From: Tigriopus japonicus | Lineage: Eukaryota; Arthropoda; Copepoda; Harpacticoida; Harpacticidae | Assembly: GCA_010645155.1 (NCBI GenBank) | Contig: CM021315.1 | Span: 11,641,723-11,705,722 of the forward strand | DNA: 64,000 nucleotides | Direction of reading: 5' to 3' | Part shown: piece after piece, positions 46,801-60,947 of the stretch | Numbering within the stretch: position 1 is the first letter of the stretch | How the letters are laid out: the number at the start of each line of letters is the position of its first letter | Made by a program: the position numbers and the translations under genes | Notes under the pieces: generated by a model | Database searches by the model: none | The model's input: the letters and a program-made list of their open reading frames with translations, nothing else | Told to the model about the DNA's origin: nothing

Positions 46801-48697
46801 AGAGCACTGTTCAACATGCCAAGAAGGTTTCCCTGCTTGGAAAAATCTTTTCCTGCCATTACAATTGTCCATTTTCGACTGGAAACCAGTAGGATGTTCC
46901 TTCTCATGACAGTTTTACAAAAAAAAACTTTATCTGTGATTTACTGGAGACTTTGCTCACTGGTGTGTAACGCGATAATATCTTGGAACATTGGATGGAA
47001 CTATTTAATGTTGGGTGTGTTTGTTTTGACACAAACTGCGTTCATCTCTAAGACCTTTGAAGGTTAAAGAGTGGTTCCTTCAAACAAAGTCCTCGCTTTT
47101 TTCTCGTCTCGCAAAATGGACCATGAGGAATTGAGGCTCAAGCTTTGGCCATCATTTGAATATCTTTTCATGCTTGGCCCGAAAAATGTGCAAAAAAGCG
47201 TTTGGAGGTGGGCATTTGCAACCTTCAACCTTGGCCGGATTCTCGTGCAAATTTTTCTTCATGCTGGTCACGAGCTCAATCTGGTTCTTGTGGAACAAAT
47301 TGCAAGATCATTGTGCGGAATTTCGGCTTTGGCATTCCGTCAAATGGTCATGCAAACGGGTGGTTTTGCGGCAAAGTCATAGATGTGAGTAGGGCCTTAG
47401 CCAACGGGTTCTAAATAACCGGTAAGCAATATAGGAAATTTATGTCTCTATCTACACCTTTTTGGCGTGTCGATGCTTCTAGGGAGGTTTGGAACTTTGG
47501 ATTTGGGGCATGAACGCCGTTATTTGGAAGCGACTTTCCCCAATGGTGTATACATAACAAGAGAGGATAATTTGTCTGGTGCAGAAACGACTACCGAGGT
47601 GTACAATACGTAGTGCGATATACATGTGCGCAATACGACACGATTAATGGACAAACTATACGATATGGAGAAACCTCCGCTCGAGACGAATAAAAAGAAG
47701 CGTAGTTAAAATTTAGATATCGTTCTTCGCAAAGTTCACTTCCTGCCACTGAAGGCTGTTTTTGGAGACAGTCCAATGAAATACAGTCAAAGTTTGATTC
47801 GAAATATAACAAGAATTTTCCTGCACACGACAATATACAGCGCAAGGTGATAGGTGGAGTGGTCGAAAATATTCAATTTCATTTATAATATTTAATTTGG
47901 ATCTTTTGCTAGTATGAACATATTTCAAATATTTGGCAGTTTTCCTCCAAAATGAGAGGAAAGTTCCCGTTTTTCTTTGAATTATTTCAAGAATGTTCAA
48001 GATTCCTGTGAAAACATTTGACAGAAAATTTGACAGAGAAATCGAATTTTTCATAAACAATATTCTACCTAAAAAAATCTTACAATTTAATGGCCATTTT
48101 CGAGGGGAATAATGAAACAAAAATTGGAATAAATGTATGTGGGAAAAAGCAGTACCGTCATTGCCAAAATTGTGGCAATTTCAATACTTTTCAAAGTTTT
48201 TGAAAATTTACAATTTATTTGGACTGAATGCTCTAAAACTTTAATGTTAGACGCACCTAAAACGTTTCCCCAAATAATTTTATGTGTTTTTCTTAAGTAT
48301 TGTTTAAAGACTTGGCCTTCAAATTGAATTTGTTTCGGCCGCCCTGTTGATAAAGATGCGGTAGAAGGTAATTCTTACGTGTTTTATTTCCGCTTTGATT
48401 TTCCTTTCCTTCGATCGTTGTCAAAATTCGGACCTGCGAAAAAAATCAGTGACAAACGCTTTGTTTTTCAAAATTGATCCTCTCACAAGCTCACAATCAC
48501 CTCTTACATGGACATTTAACACACGGTAAAATCTCCCGTTTCCTTGGGAACACCCTGTATTTGCAGCGTTGTCGTCTCTTGGCTTAAGAATCACTGTTGA
48601 TTTCAGACGGCAAATATTCTTATTTTCAACTTAAAATGTAATTTTGATATCCCTTGCCTCTTTCGAAATAACAGAAGCAGTTTGATATTCTTGGAGC
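37837..48697. other. Repeat-poor spacer, no gene recognised
   Basis: More balanced composition than the left part. Many ORFs of 60-150 codons occur on both strands (the longest 38690-39142 minus), with no domain, no signal peptide and no splice context I could support. A short GGTT run is at 44808-44824. None of the MITE families of the left part is present. Confidence 0.45.
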
Positions 48698-48934
48698 ATG
48701 TTAATGATTGCCCTTGTTCCATTGGCCTTTCAAGTTTTTGGGTCCCGAGTAGCCCTCGACATCAGAGTGTTAAAGGTCAAGCGGCAAACTTTTGACCCAA
48801 AGCCCGTAATGGAGTTCATTGATGAGCAAGTCCGTCGTGAAAACTTTCGCTTTCAAATCCAAACAAACTTTTTGACAAGGACAGATGAGGATGATCTTCT
48901 GAGAGGCTTCAATCCCGAGCTATTTGATCCATAA
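48698..48934 (+). CDS. Possible small secreted peptide or peptide precursor, 78 aa
   Basis: This single-exon ORF has an in-frame TGA 15 nt upstream of its ATG. The N-terminus is hydrophobic (MLMIALVPLAFQVFGSRVA), like a short signal peptide. It is followed by a basic site (LKVKRQ) and a charged, Phe-rich stretch with no cysteines (QTFDPKP, EFIDEQVRRENFRF, TRTDEDDLLRGF) ending NPELFDP. A Gln directly after the Lys-Arg site could form pyroglutamate, as in some prohormones. An AATAAA lies at 49169-49174, about 235 bp downstream. I do not recognise the family. The case rests on composition and layout only, and a chance ORF of this length is possible in this more GC-balanced DNA. Confidence 0.35.
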   Translation: MLMIALVPLAFQVFGSRVALDIRVLKVKRQTFDPKPVMEFIDEQVRRENFRFQIQTNFLTRTDEDDLLRGFNPELFDP

Positions 48935-51900
48935 TACCATTGGTAACACGTCTATGATGCTGACAAGGAGGAAGGCAGAAGGCGTAAAGATGACAAACAA
49001 TTTCGAAGAGCGTATCGTGCTTCTTGGATTATCGCATGTTTCACGGACCAAGTGGTAAACAAACCGTTTTTGCGCCACAACAACCTTTCCTTTTTGTAAT
49101 GAGTCTTAAGCTCCAATTTTCTCGTTTGGGGTCGTCGGTTTTGTTGAGTTTTATTGAGGGGGGGACGCAATAAACCGTGATCAAAGGTGCAAATCTGAGC
49201 GCAAATCTCTCGCTACCTTTGACCTGTCCAATAAGGCTTGCTTTAGGAAACTCCTAAATCATCGAGAATCAACAACTGAATCTCCAAGGGACTTTTAAGA
49301 GGAAATCAAAACAAGGTTTAGAGGCCATGATCAGGTACGGAAAATGGCAAAAATATCGTGATCGGCGGCCATCATAAATCATCTTCTGCACGATACGGAT
49401 GATACGAATATGAGTTCCAAACTGCTCATTTTAAAGTCTGATTGGCCTTTTTGTTTTCTTGTCGGCACTGTATCTTTGAAAACCCGACACTAAACTTGTC
49501 CTTTCTATTGGGATTTTTCTTGTTTTGTGTTATGCCTCTCAACACAAAGAAAGTTGGTCCCCTTTTTGGCACACTTTGTTACAAGAAAATGGCCAAACTT
49601 TAAGTTTCAAGGACGGAGGAGCTGATTTGAACTCAAAAACGAATGGCACACTCATTTCCTGTTCCATAGCTATTTAAGCCTTAAATTTCTGTCGCGGGTT
49701 CAATGCATTGGCCATTCCATTTGGCAATAAAAGGACCCTTTAAGTAGATTCCAAGATCCCGAGGGTCACTGACAGTAATCCAAAGCATGTTCCCAATTGG
49801 GAGAGCTTGTAAATAGCCAAGAGCTTGCTTACGCTTTCTTCGTAAGGATCTCGAGGAATTTGGTGCAGAAAAAATGCACTTTCAGTTGTGTGTGTTTTCC
49901 AATATTGACGATCCCAAGTTTCCATGTTGAGAAGTAATTTGGAACAACCTTCAAGGCGTGTGCCAGGGATCCTCAAATAGGAGTCCTTTTGGCTAATTAA
50001 TCACCATAATGACCCTATTTGAATGCTTGAAGTAAAGATACTCCGGAGAGCCCGTGAAGAACGAGTATACGCCAAAAGGGCCTTCTCTTCGAAATGCACA
50101 GAAGTGTTCAATTTCCGCGTTGAAAAGGCGCAATTTCCACTTTTGCGAAGATAGCTTGGAACTCCATCAGCATGAAGAAGTTGGGTTCTCCTTGTCAGTT
50201 GTAAAAATCTCAACTGACAAGGAAGTTATGGAGCTCATTTATTGCTTCTGTCCGAGAGGGCCTCCGATAAAACCTCTGAAAGATATTATATAACAGATAT
50301 TTCTGTCCATTTATAACCCATCTCTGATGTCAACGTCTTTTTGAATGGTTAAATATCACTAACTTTTTCTTTAGATTGAACGAAAGTGCAGAATTTCTTT
50401 TTCCCAGAAAAGACTTGCCAACCTTGAGTTTCTAGAACTCGGTTTTATTCAGCAATATACCCTTTTTCGCCACTCACAGCTCCTTGAGTAGTAGTTCTTG
50501 TGTTGTCACAGTAGGCAAAGCTGGTTCGAAACTAAAATTTAGGCTTAAGGATTACACGCGGCTTTGCGTTCCTAATCCCCCAATGAGACAATTTCACGTT
50601 GTAGGCTTTAACCGTGCTTTGGTGGGGAGATGAGCAATGGTCCTAAAGCCAGCTAGCTCGAGATCCGGGGAAATCCCAGACAAGGCTGAAAACTTATTGG
50701 CTCGAAATTTTAGCAGAAGGGAACTTGAAAATTGAAATGCGACTGTCCAAATCCATCTGGCAAACGGTCCCTAAAGCCAGTTAAGCGTGTCAAAGAGATC
50801 AAGGTCTCCGTGGCTTTTGAAACCCAACGGGTCCACTGACCTTCTTAGGGGTTTGGTCAGAAGAGACTGATCCACATCAGACTGACCGCCAATGAAATGC
50901 CAGGGGGAACGGAGATAAAAGACAGACTTGGGATACTATTAAATGGCAACGTCGTCAAGTACTGTTGTTGCTGTTGTTAGAATTTTATGATCCTTTGTTC
51001 CCTTTGCCGGAACGAACATGAGATCCACCGAGCACTTCCATCTTTATTGGCCAATTCTGCGTACATAAAGGCACAATTATTGTTTTTTGTTGCGCCCGTC
51101 GAAGTTATCTCATTGATATAAACAAAAGCCATTTCGAGGGAAGAGTGGATTGAATTTGTTTTGGATTGTAGGCATGTTTGTGTACCATGATAATGATGAT
51201 CTTGGGAGTCTCTGTATTGAGGGGGAGAACTGTCATGTGTCATTCATTCATCATAATAATCCAAGTTCCCAAACGAAGGAACGAAGAGTCGAGAATACAA
51301 GAGCTCAGATCATGATTGATACGAATCATCCCTCAGCGCCCTAAAACTCCATAAGAGCATATGATTTGGCTCAGTGCATATGTATTTACTACATTGTACG
51401 CACATGAGGACTTTCCATTACCCGAACTAGTCCCCCTTGGGATTTCGGTGGCACATCCATTATAATTCTAGTCTTGGTTTTCGTTCAGTTTCCCAAGAAA
51501 CAACTGTTATCGCTACCCAAACCAAGACAAGATAGATATGAAGAAATATGTTCCCAGGTATGTCTACGTCGGGAGACGTGGGCATATAGGCACAATCTTG
51601 ATACCCACAGGCCTGGGAACCCCACGATCAGCGTTGAAGGTCGCGGAAATTTGGAACTCCGACGTGACTGTCTTCCAAGAGGAAAAAGGCTGAAAGGGAA
51701 ATAGTGTTGAAACCTTCTTTCGGCCGTTGACGATCTGTTCGTTTACGGAGGAAAAGTTTTTCATTCGACAAATGGCTAGGTTTCGCTCACTTCATTCATT
51801 GAGTCGTTGGTTGGCTTGTACCTTGTCATGGGAAGCGAAACTTGTCAAGGGTCGGAATGGAACCAGATCGGTTTTTGTCTCTCGCTCTCACACCTCAATG

Positions 51901-54900
51901 GGTATTTGGTATTCAAGTCTTAAGGCCTCGCAGTATTTTCCCACCGACTCGAGTTTCAGGGTAAAACCTTAGCGTGATTCTAGGTCTACTAAGCCAGATT
52001 CAATGGGAACTCCGCTCAGCTTGTTCCACGGTGTAGAATTATGACAAATTCGAGCCATAAAAGTCGTAAAGCGTCGCCAGAACAAGGCTCTTATCCACGG
52101 TAACTTCATCATTCGCGGACTTAAAACTAGCCTCGCTCTAATGCTATTCATCGGTTCCAACGGTTCCATATCCTTGGCCTTCAGTGTTCCCAACCTCACG
52201 AAAAAAAATACTTCTTGGTGCACTTGTTTATCCAAACAGTTTTCTCCTCCATTGGCATCCATCACGGATTTCCGCCCAGAATGTACCGGTCTATAATCAT
52301 GTTCCAAAGAAGGCGCAATGAGTGAACGGAATAGGGGACGCTGAACGACCAAGTGTGTTTGGCAGAAGGGCGGAACCAGGAACATTTATTTAATAGCTTG
52401 TTTGGTGCATGAGAATGCGTTAATGATCTGCAAATGTTGATCGTTCCTCTTGGTTCGCGCATTTCTTACTACTCAAGGGGGATAAACACCACCCTACAAT
52501 ATCCATTGAAAGACGACGGTCGACAAAGAGCGAGGGGACCCTTCTTAGAAATGAATATCGTAAATCATTGCCGTTTTGGACCAACTCGAGCATGTTCATG
52601 CAATGCACACATGAAACATTGATGGCTCCACGCATAACATAACATTCTACCATGTCTTTAGAGGGAGAAAAACAAATTCAATATTAAAGTAGGCACATGT
52701 AGAGAAGGCTGCACCTTATATGATTAAGGCCGACATGATTTGGGGATAAGTAGGATTAGCCGTGACATAACTCCGGCTTTTACCTTATCAAGACACAAGA
52801 CAGATTGATGACAAGATGATTGGTGCACCTTGCAATGTTCTACTAGTTTCCAATTGAAGTCATGCTCGAATAAGCCGAATGGCAATTGCTCTGGCCAAAT
52901 GTGGCAGCCTTGTCAGATTCCAATGCCAAAGTGCATCCTCCCTTTTGAGAGTGGAGTGCATCAACTTCAATGCTTAGTCATTTCACTTTTCAAGCGAACT
53001 TTCCACACTCTCAATCCATCTGAATGAATTGTGGAGGCAGATGAGCGAACCTTTTGAAGTTCAATTCGCTTCGAAATTGAAGCCTCTCGAGAGACCTATA
53101 TTGTGGACCAATTTATAAGGAAGGCTTGGGACCAAATGGGCAAAGACAATTGCTTAAGACGTCGAGGCCTTGATGCATTGCGGGTGCACATATCATGGTG
53201 CGTCTTGATCACTGCCAAAAAGATTGGCAGACTGCGATCCCTCAAGCGCCTGACTAAGATCAGTTGTGATGACAGTTTTCTTCTGAGTGTGTGCCATGGA
53301 AGTTTGATGGGAACCATTCAGATGGTCTGTAGACGTCCCTCAATGGGACCAACAACGGGTGTGGTTTATGTGGGGTCTGAGGGCTATTCCAAGTTTTTCG
53401 GCATTTCAAATTGCAAGGCGCTCCTTTGTCCATCCTTGAGTCTGTCTACATTTTGTCGGAAAGTTGGAGCTAATGCTGGACAAACACAATCAGTAAATCT
53501 TTTCGTATGTCACTCGTCAGCATTGGTCTTACCAACTTTCCATCGATTCGGGTGGCTCATGTTAAAGTGCTGAGCTAGACGTGCGATGTGTTAAAGTTGG
53601 TTTTCGGCTTAATGCGAAGTACATGGCATCTCCACATTGATCCTTTCGTTATGGCCTGCATAATCTTTTGAGAGCCTGGAGGATCAGGTGTAACCCTTTT
53701 CCAGTTCGTTATCGGTGGATTTTATGAATGTGCCGGGTAAGCAAAGTTTCGAACGAAAGCAATAATGAGAAGGGTCCTTGGATGTTCCACACATCCACAA
53801 GTGGAGACACAAGACTGACACACACAGACCTTTACGAACTAGATGAGGGAGGAGAGAGGAGGAGGATCCCGAAGATCTCCTTTTCCTCTCCAATAAAACC
53901 TAACAACCGAGAAACGTTCCCGTTCGAGCCTGGTCCACGATGAAGGACTAAAATTCCATGGTATTACTATTGCATGCAGCTCGTTCGCTTACTTTGTTCA
54001 AAGATGTTGGAGCAATTGAATTTTTTGCTGATTTAGCCCAATTTGAAGATGGCCGTGAGATCCATTCGAGCATGGATCAATGCACAAAAAACACAGAAAG
54101 AGCACTGAGAGCGTGCGTCGAAATGACATACATAAAAACGAAGTTGGACTCGCTTCTTTTATGAAGGGCCATGAGCGGAGCAAGAGGGTTCGCCTAACGA
54201 AGACTAATGATGGATCACTTAACAGTGATTATCCCAGCCATCCCTTTGGATTATTGAGACGTTCCATGGACCATGACCTCGCACAAGATCATCCTCAACA
54301 CTTGCTCGCACTTACTTGAGGATTCAAGAGGCTGCTTTTAAAAGCCTTCGATGAGCAGAGGAGCCCTTAAGGCATAACCCAGAAAAGCAAAGAACCGCGA
54401 AGGGGCAAAAAAAGAAATATTTTTCCCAACTTGGACGTCTCAAACCCCTGGACATGCCATACTGGTTTGAATTACTTATATTGTAAAAGCAACTGAAGTA
54501 GATTATGTAATCAAACTATAAAACCAGGTCTGTTCCCACGAAACCAAAGCCATGACAAACACAAGGTTTCAAGTCCGTAGGGCATTCAAGTCCCTTCTTG
54601 TAACCATCATGGTTGGAACACTCGAGGAACATGTACTAGAGTATGAATGGCACCCTCTCATCCCCTATTCAACATGAAAACTTTGGAGGGGGCGAGGCTG
54701 AAATGGAACAAAGTGCTTTGGGGACGACGGCGCGAATTCCACGTCCAGCAAGCAACCACTTGCCCCAATCTACTCTGTGTTCCTCGTGTCCCTCTCTAAG
54801 ATGGAAGGATGGGGAGATTGGGCACATCAAAAAATCATTTCATCTTCTGCATCACATAATCCCAGAAAGTCATGAGTCCCGACTTTCAAATCTTGAGGTA

Positions 54901-57492
54901 GACTTAAACTTCTCTCCCCAAATCGTGTCCCATGTGACAAGAAGTAAACACTTAAGGATCAACTGAGCCTCCCTATGGGCAGTTCTAGGAACTAAATTGA
55001 AGGTCCCTTGAGTGCTGACATATATCTTGCTTTCGGTTGTCTAACTTATCGGTCTCTTCATCGCGATTGAGACACACTACTTTGAAATATAACATCCACT
55101 CTGCCTCCCTGAAACCGAAGGGACAAAATCCGTTCCATGTTCAATTTGAGTAGGGATAGCAATTTGGAAATGAGAAGACCCTGATCTTCTTTCCGATCTC
55201 TGTGGGATTAGGTTCCAAAAATTGGGTGGAAAGCAAACTCCAGTTCTCGACACAATCTGAATTCATGGAGTCTCGGAAATATCCCATAATACCGGGATAT
55301 GATTCTTCGTGGCTGAAATTGAATCTCTAATCACCCCAGGGAAATGTGATTACGGTTCCAATGGGATTGCTGGGTTAACAAATGCTCCCCTCCCTTCATT
55401 CTCCTTCTTTAGAACACTGTATGATAGAACTTAACCACATTTCGTAATTCAATCTAAATAATACGAATACTGCTTCAATCTATGCTTTGTGAGAACGATA
55501 TCCAAAATGTATTGGCCATACGATGCAATTGAGTATAGCTTGAATTTCAAGTAGGTTAACAAGTCCTAATGTTCCCGTATTACGAGCGATTTCTCGTTTC
55601 CAATTTCAATATAGTTTTTTTTCTAGCGAGGCGCATGGCTCAATAAGGTTCTAGGAATAAGAACGAAAATCAAATTGGAATCCTGTTGCTTGGAGACTGG
55701 TTGGCTTCAAAGAGAGAGTTGGCGAGTTGGTTCTTCATTGGAATTCATTTTCTTTTCAATGGATTAGATTGCCCTGAACACGATTGGAAAAGTGAATTGG
55801 AGAGGGGAGGGGAGAAAAAAAGGGTTCGAAGTCCCGTTCTTGGAGTTTTTTTGGCCGTCGTCATGCCAAATTTCCTCCCTTTGCCACTATCAATATTCAG
55901 TATCGACTTTTGGGCAAAAGAAATCAAAGTGAATTGGATCTCTGGTCTCTTGTTCCAAGTGTATTTTCATTTTCGCTTCACATAAGTTTGATTGAAAAGA
56001 GCCAAGTGGCTCCATTGTCACCTCCACAAACGTTTTTTTTTTGTTTTAAGAGGACACAAAAATCTGGAGAAGTTGTTTACGGAACCATTTGAGACATCCA
56101 CGGCCATAGCCTTTACGACGAAATGAAAAGGCCAAATCCATTCCTCGCCAAGGTCCATAGCATAGGAAATCAATGGGATCGGGATTTTTCCATTCGCTCT
56201 TCTCGGGTAGACATTGGATTTATATTGACAGTCGACGATGGCTTTCCGAATTTCGGGGAGACTCGATGTTTATTGATGATAATACTCATCATAATCATAG
56301 TCGTAGATATCTTTGGCCATAACAATAACCATTGCCATAACATAACGTAACATAAGGCTTCGTTCGTTGATGTCGACGATCTGGCTCCTGTCATCACCAT
56401 GGAGGACGACCATTCTGCTTGTTATTGTCCGCGGTTTTGGGGAGTCGAGGCCGGCTTTGTTACCGAAATGAGCGAGCTAGAGCCTCCAATCTCCATATAA
56501 ATTAACTTTTCCTTCTTCTCTCTCCTTGTTCTAGGCTGATGCCAAAGTCTGCCACTTCATGGTGAATGGAACCACGAGCGCCATCACCACGACGATCCAT
56601 ACGGCGAGTACATCTATTGGAACATTGAGCAGGATTCGAGTGCTAGGAGCGACGGATCAAAAGAAACTGATACGCGGCTCTATTAGCCATTTGCCCGTGG
56701 ATTGACCAGTTTTTTTGGTCACTGGGCCTAAACAGACAATTGGAACTCATTTGGAAGACCACATCGTCAGATTCGCTCCCATGCTTCGTGATTACATTAT
56801 GCCTTTGAACAAAGCGAGCCCGTAAAGTTCCATAGACCTTCAGTGGTGTTTGAGTCGAGCGTGAGAGTGGAACGATCCCACAGTGAGCTCTGACAACCCA
56901 AGTGATCTCTCTTGTGAGCGAAAAAAATAAGAACAAACATCCATTCTCTGACTGGTTAGTACATGGATCAAGATCGGGAGAAGAGGTTTGCAGAAAGAGG
57001 CCATTACTGAAATGGGCTCTCCACTTCCTGTTCCCGTCCTCAGAAATTGAGCCCGACACTCAAATGTTCCACATTAAAGGGTTATCATCCTAATTCATGA
57101 CCCTAGAACATTGGCGAAGAAGCTTCCCCGAGGAAAACACAGTAATGGATCTCCGAGACTGGCTTTTCGAGACGGCCCTAGGGAAAGCAAATTGACCACC
57201 AACCTCATCCGAAAGGGCTTCAACACCCCTCAGCTGGTCATGGTCAGATAAGACAAGTGTGTTCATTCAGACTAAGTTTTAGACTTCTCTGCCGAAAAGA
57301 CACATCCCAACTTAGTTGTGTGTTGGAAAGTGAGTGGCATCGTACCAATTGAGTAAGGAGCCCCAAGAATGATTGGGTGCCCACCGTGGAACTGACGAAC
57401 GAAGAACAGTCTTTGGTGAGCGTAAAAGAAAAGAAGAACTGAAGAACAGAAGGAAATTAGCTACGGAGCGGACTTCCAGGACAGACGGCACA
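48935..57492. other. Spacer before the tetraspanin gene, no gene recognised
   Basis: AATAAA at 49169-49174 could end the 48698-48934 transcript. Overlapping ORFs (for example 51969-52385 minus, 53103-53573 plus, 56643-57059 minus) have no recognisable motif. Tetraspanin promoter and 5' UTR must be near the right end but cannot be placed. Confidence 0.4.
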
Positions 57493-60400
57493 ATGGTCAC
57501 TGATTGCGGTCCCAGCTTCACCAAATGCTTCCTCACATTACTCAATTTTGTCTTCTTTGTAAGTAGAACAGTGCTTGGTATTCGCTTTTGTAGTGCTGAA
57601 TTGGCACGACTACGCCTTATGGATGTCTTCAGTCTTCCCGCTGTCATGAACATTGCTGGGGGACTGATTCAGTATTGGATGTTTCGGTAGTGCATCGATT
57701 GGGATGGGACAGATTCTTTTTTTTCCAAATTAGGGTAACGATGTTCATTGGCTTTCAGGTTTTCTCTTTTTTGTGGGAAGTTTGGTAAAGTCAATTCTTT
57801 GGGTCAATCACGAAATGCTGACGTAATTTCGATTACAACAGACAATTTTGAAAATAGGTACAATGAGGGTAATGTCCTCTGTCTTTGGAGGAACAAATTT
57901 TGTAACGTCTAATAAATATTTTTTCGACTTTTCTGTTATAGATAGCAGGAAGGTGTAACATGTTTTGAGCTGAAACTTGTGCACTTTTTTTTACAAAGGG
58001 ACCCGGCTCATTAACGTAAAGAAACGTATCCTCTGCATTTGGGATGAAATGCTCGTTCTCCTTCTGAGTGATCTTCTGCAGGGCTTGAAAATGAACAGGC
58101 AAATAATCTAACCCTTCAAAAATCCGCTGTTTTACTTAAAATCTGAAGGCGGAAAATTCTATGTTTTTTAGAGATCAAATGCAGTCGAAATGTCATTGAA
58201 TGTGAAAAAGTGAAAAATATGTAATTTTTATTTATGTAATATCTGAATGTAGTCTTGTACCATTTTTATACCTCTTTTAAATTTATTATCAAAACACGTT
58301 TTTTAGTCACGAGTAATAATGGTTTTATCCCCTGAAAATCATTCATGCTTTGCAACCTTTTGATTATCGTATCATTTTTATCCTGGATAAGGTAGTTGAA
58401 TGAACACATGCAAAATTAGCAGGTTTTGTAAAAAGTTAGCTTTTTCCAAACAATATTCTTCTGTAAACACATCAATTTAGTGTTGTCTTTGTTGACAAAT
58501 TTAATGTTTAAGCAAATATCTTTTAGTTCTTATACCTTGAGGTACTTTACTACTGTGAGGAGGAGGACATAATTTATCCATGTTTTCATTTCAATATCTA
58601 GAAATTCAAATCTACCGTAAATTTCAAGCTAAAACTGGTCTTGTGCTCAGTTTCTTCCATTTTGTTACTAAAACTCGAGAACTTTCTCCAAACTGAGATT
58701 TTTTAAAGTATCTCTCATTAGAAAAAAAGCTTTGAAAATTTTGTCTAAACTGAAATTTTGTTTGTCACGATCTCAATCTTTTGGGGAAAATAACTTTTTT
58801 CCACAAATGAGACAATTCCCTAAATTTGCACCCAAATTTCCGCCCTTTACTTTCAATAAAGTATGTTGCAATAATACTCAAGGCAAGAGGAATGAAGTGA
58901 AGGTTGTTCTATTGACAATCATTTCCAAAATATGGGTGCAAGATTCAGAAGTTTGAACATGTACAATCTGATCTCATCACAAGCATCCCCAATCTTGAAA
59001 GGAAAACGTCGTATAGTACATTATGTCCAACTTCATGAATGATCCCACTTTCCTCTTTGGGTAAAGAGTCGACGAGAGTGAGGCACAATGCCTTATTGAG
59101 ATGGATCAATTGTGCTCCAATCAATGCCTTCTGTCGGCAAATGGACCCGTGATGAGATTGCTCCACTAAAACGACGTGTTCCCATTTGCTGTTCCAGTTC
59201 TCAAGTTCGGTGATATTGATCCTAGGATGTTGGCTGTATTCACACAAAGAGTCCTTCATGACTCTCACACAACTCGGATTGGAGAACCAACATGTCAAGG
59301 TAAGAAAAATCTGATTATGCAAATAAAAATTGACCCTGTTCATGAAATCCATTCATGCAACTATACGAGGGCTTGTAAACAAAAACAATAGTAATGGTAA
59401 ATAAATTCGAAAATTGACTTGTTTTTTTCGTTACTTTTGTTGTCATTTTTTCTTCTCAAACAGAAGAAACGCACCTGGTCTCGTTTTCATAGGTTTACAA
59501 AACCTTCGAGTTAGTTTTTATGATAATATTTATAATTGAGGCTCAAACATGACAAATGAAATAGAAGGTAGTAAATGAATGCATGCTGAAAACATACCAA
59601 AGAACGACTTCTTAAACTTCAATCCTAATTTGCCAGAAGTTTACACCCCACTCAAAACCATAAGAATCTTTTAATCTACAAAAGGTCAGCATGAGTTCCA
59701 AGTTAGTTCTTTTCTCATCTTCATAGTCTCTTTGTTTGTGAATGGAGCAGAAGCATTTATCTCTTGCAGCCACTTTTTGCCTTAAAAAAAGGCTTCAAAG
59801 GCAGTGACAAGCGTGAAAAACCCGTGGCTTTTAGATCCTTTCCTCCAATGGGGGTGGTTGCCAAAAAGAGACCTTAAATCTTAGACTATCAATTGGGTCT
59901 GTAGCTCCATTGCTTGGCCAAATATGAGAATAGGAAAATCCTGATGGATGAGGTGACAAGACCGAGTATGCATGTTGCCTACTCATTACCGCATTATTTG
60001 ATATTATAGAGTGGGAACGGGAACCGTCGGAGGCCCCATTCCATCATCTCTGGCCTCTCATTTTCGTGTTTATTCATACGCATAAAGGCATGAAAGCCTC
60101 GCACGAAACGGCGGAAACACAAGTCATTCCCGACGATACCTTTATAAATAGCAAAGCAGTCTGGAAATGACTTTCTGGGCCACTAACCAATCAAAGAAAC
60201 CACTCGAGTCCATTGAAAAGTAGCCTTTGAATCTAGTCAAGACAAGGGTTCAGAATAAACATTTCAGTTTGCCGTACCCATTTTCATGGAGAAACCTCTC
60301 GTCCTTGGATATTTGAGTCTTTGGAGACGTGTATTTGAGGATCTTCTCCTTTTTGGTCCCTTTTTTGGAGGAGGCCATGAACTCTTAAGAATACCGAATT

Positions 60401-60947
60401 TCGATACCGAAATATTGCATGACCAATAGATCATGGCAGCAAATAACTGGTTTCCAACCACTTTCTCGCTCTTTTCCTCTATTGGGGTCGAATGTCTGTA
60501 GGGGGTGTTCTCGGTATTACTTTCAATTGTCCCCATGATTTATGGATGAACTTCGAGCATTCTGGTGAGTAATGTGATGCTCGTCTCTCTTGCTGTGAGA
60601 AAGTTTGCAGTCGAATAATGAAGAAAGATGGTGTTCAAAACCAAAATCTAGCGTGTTTAGAAGGGAGAGAAGAAGACTTGACATTTCCGATTCAAGTTGG
60701 GAACCATGATGCTCGTTTCTTTTTTATTCCAAGATTTCCAAATTTCCCAACGGATATTTGATTGAAATGGCTCAATTTTGTGTTTCAGCTCCCAACGGAA
60801 GTCGCCGAGACGATTCAGGAAATTAATCAGCCTCTGGCTTTGGAACAACTCGCCCATGGGCTCCTTTATTTGGGGGGTTTCGTCTTCCTCGTCAGTATGG
60901 TGGGTTATTGTGGTGCTTCCAAGGAATCGAGATTCCTTTTGGTTTTG
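57493..60947 (+). CDS. Tetraspanin, N-terminal half (three exons found; 3' exons not located)
   Basis: Exons are 57493-57558 (22 codons), 59198-59299 (34 codons) and 60789-60947 (53 codons). All introns are GT-AG in phase 0. The first ATG is in good context (acaATGG), and the protein starts MVTDCGPSFTKC, the usual short cytosolic N-terminus with cysteines near the membrane. The first transmembrane helix spans exons 1-2 (FLTLLNFVFF then FSSSVILILGCWLYS). A small extracellular loop follows (LTQLGLENQHVK, LPTEVAETIQEINQP). The second helix is GLLYLGGFVFLVSMVGYCG, followed by the family hallmark GYCGASKESRFLLVL before the donor at 60948. Tetraspanins organise membrane protein clusters. Helices 3 and 4 and the large loop with its CCG motif are missing; I found no convincing exon for them between 60948 and 64000, so they probably lie beyond the window. 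The 64-kb window holds no other recognised part of this gene. Confidence 0.8.

Noticed and set aside
53103..53573. 156-codon plus ORF
   Set aside because: No motif, and odd residue usage with scattered Cys and Arg; not supported as a gene.
58945..59352. 135-codon minus ORF containing HEVGH, like a zinc-protease motif
   Set aside because: It is antisense to the well-supported tetraspanin exon 59198-59299, and nothing else in it resembles a metalloprotease; the motif is likely chance.
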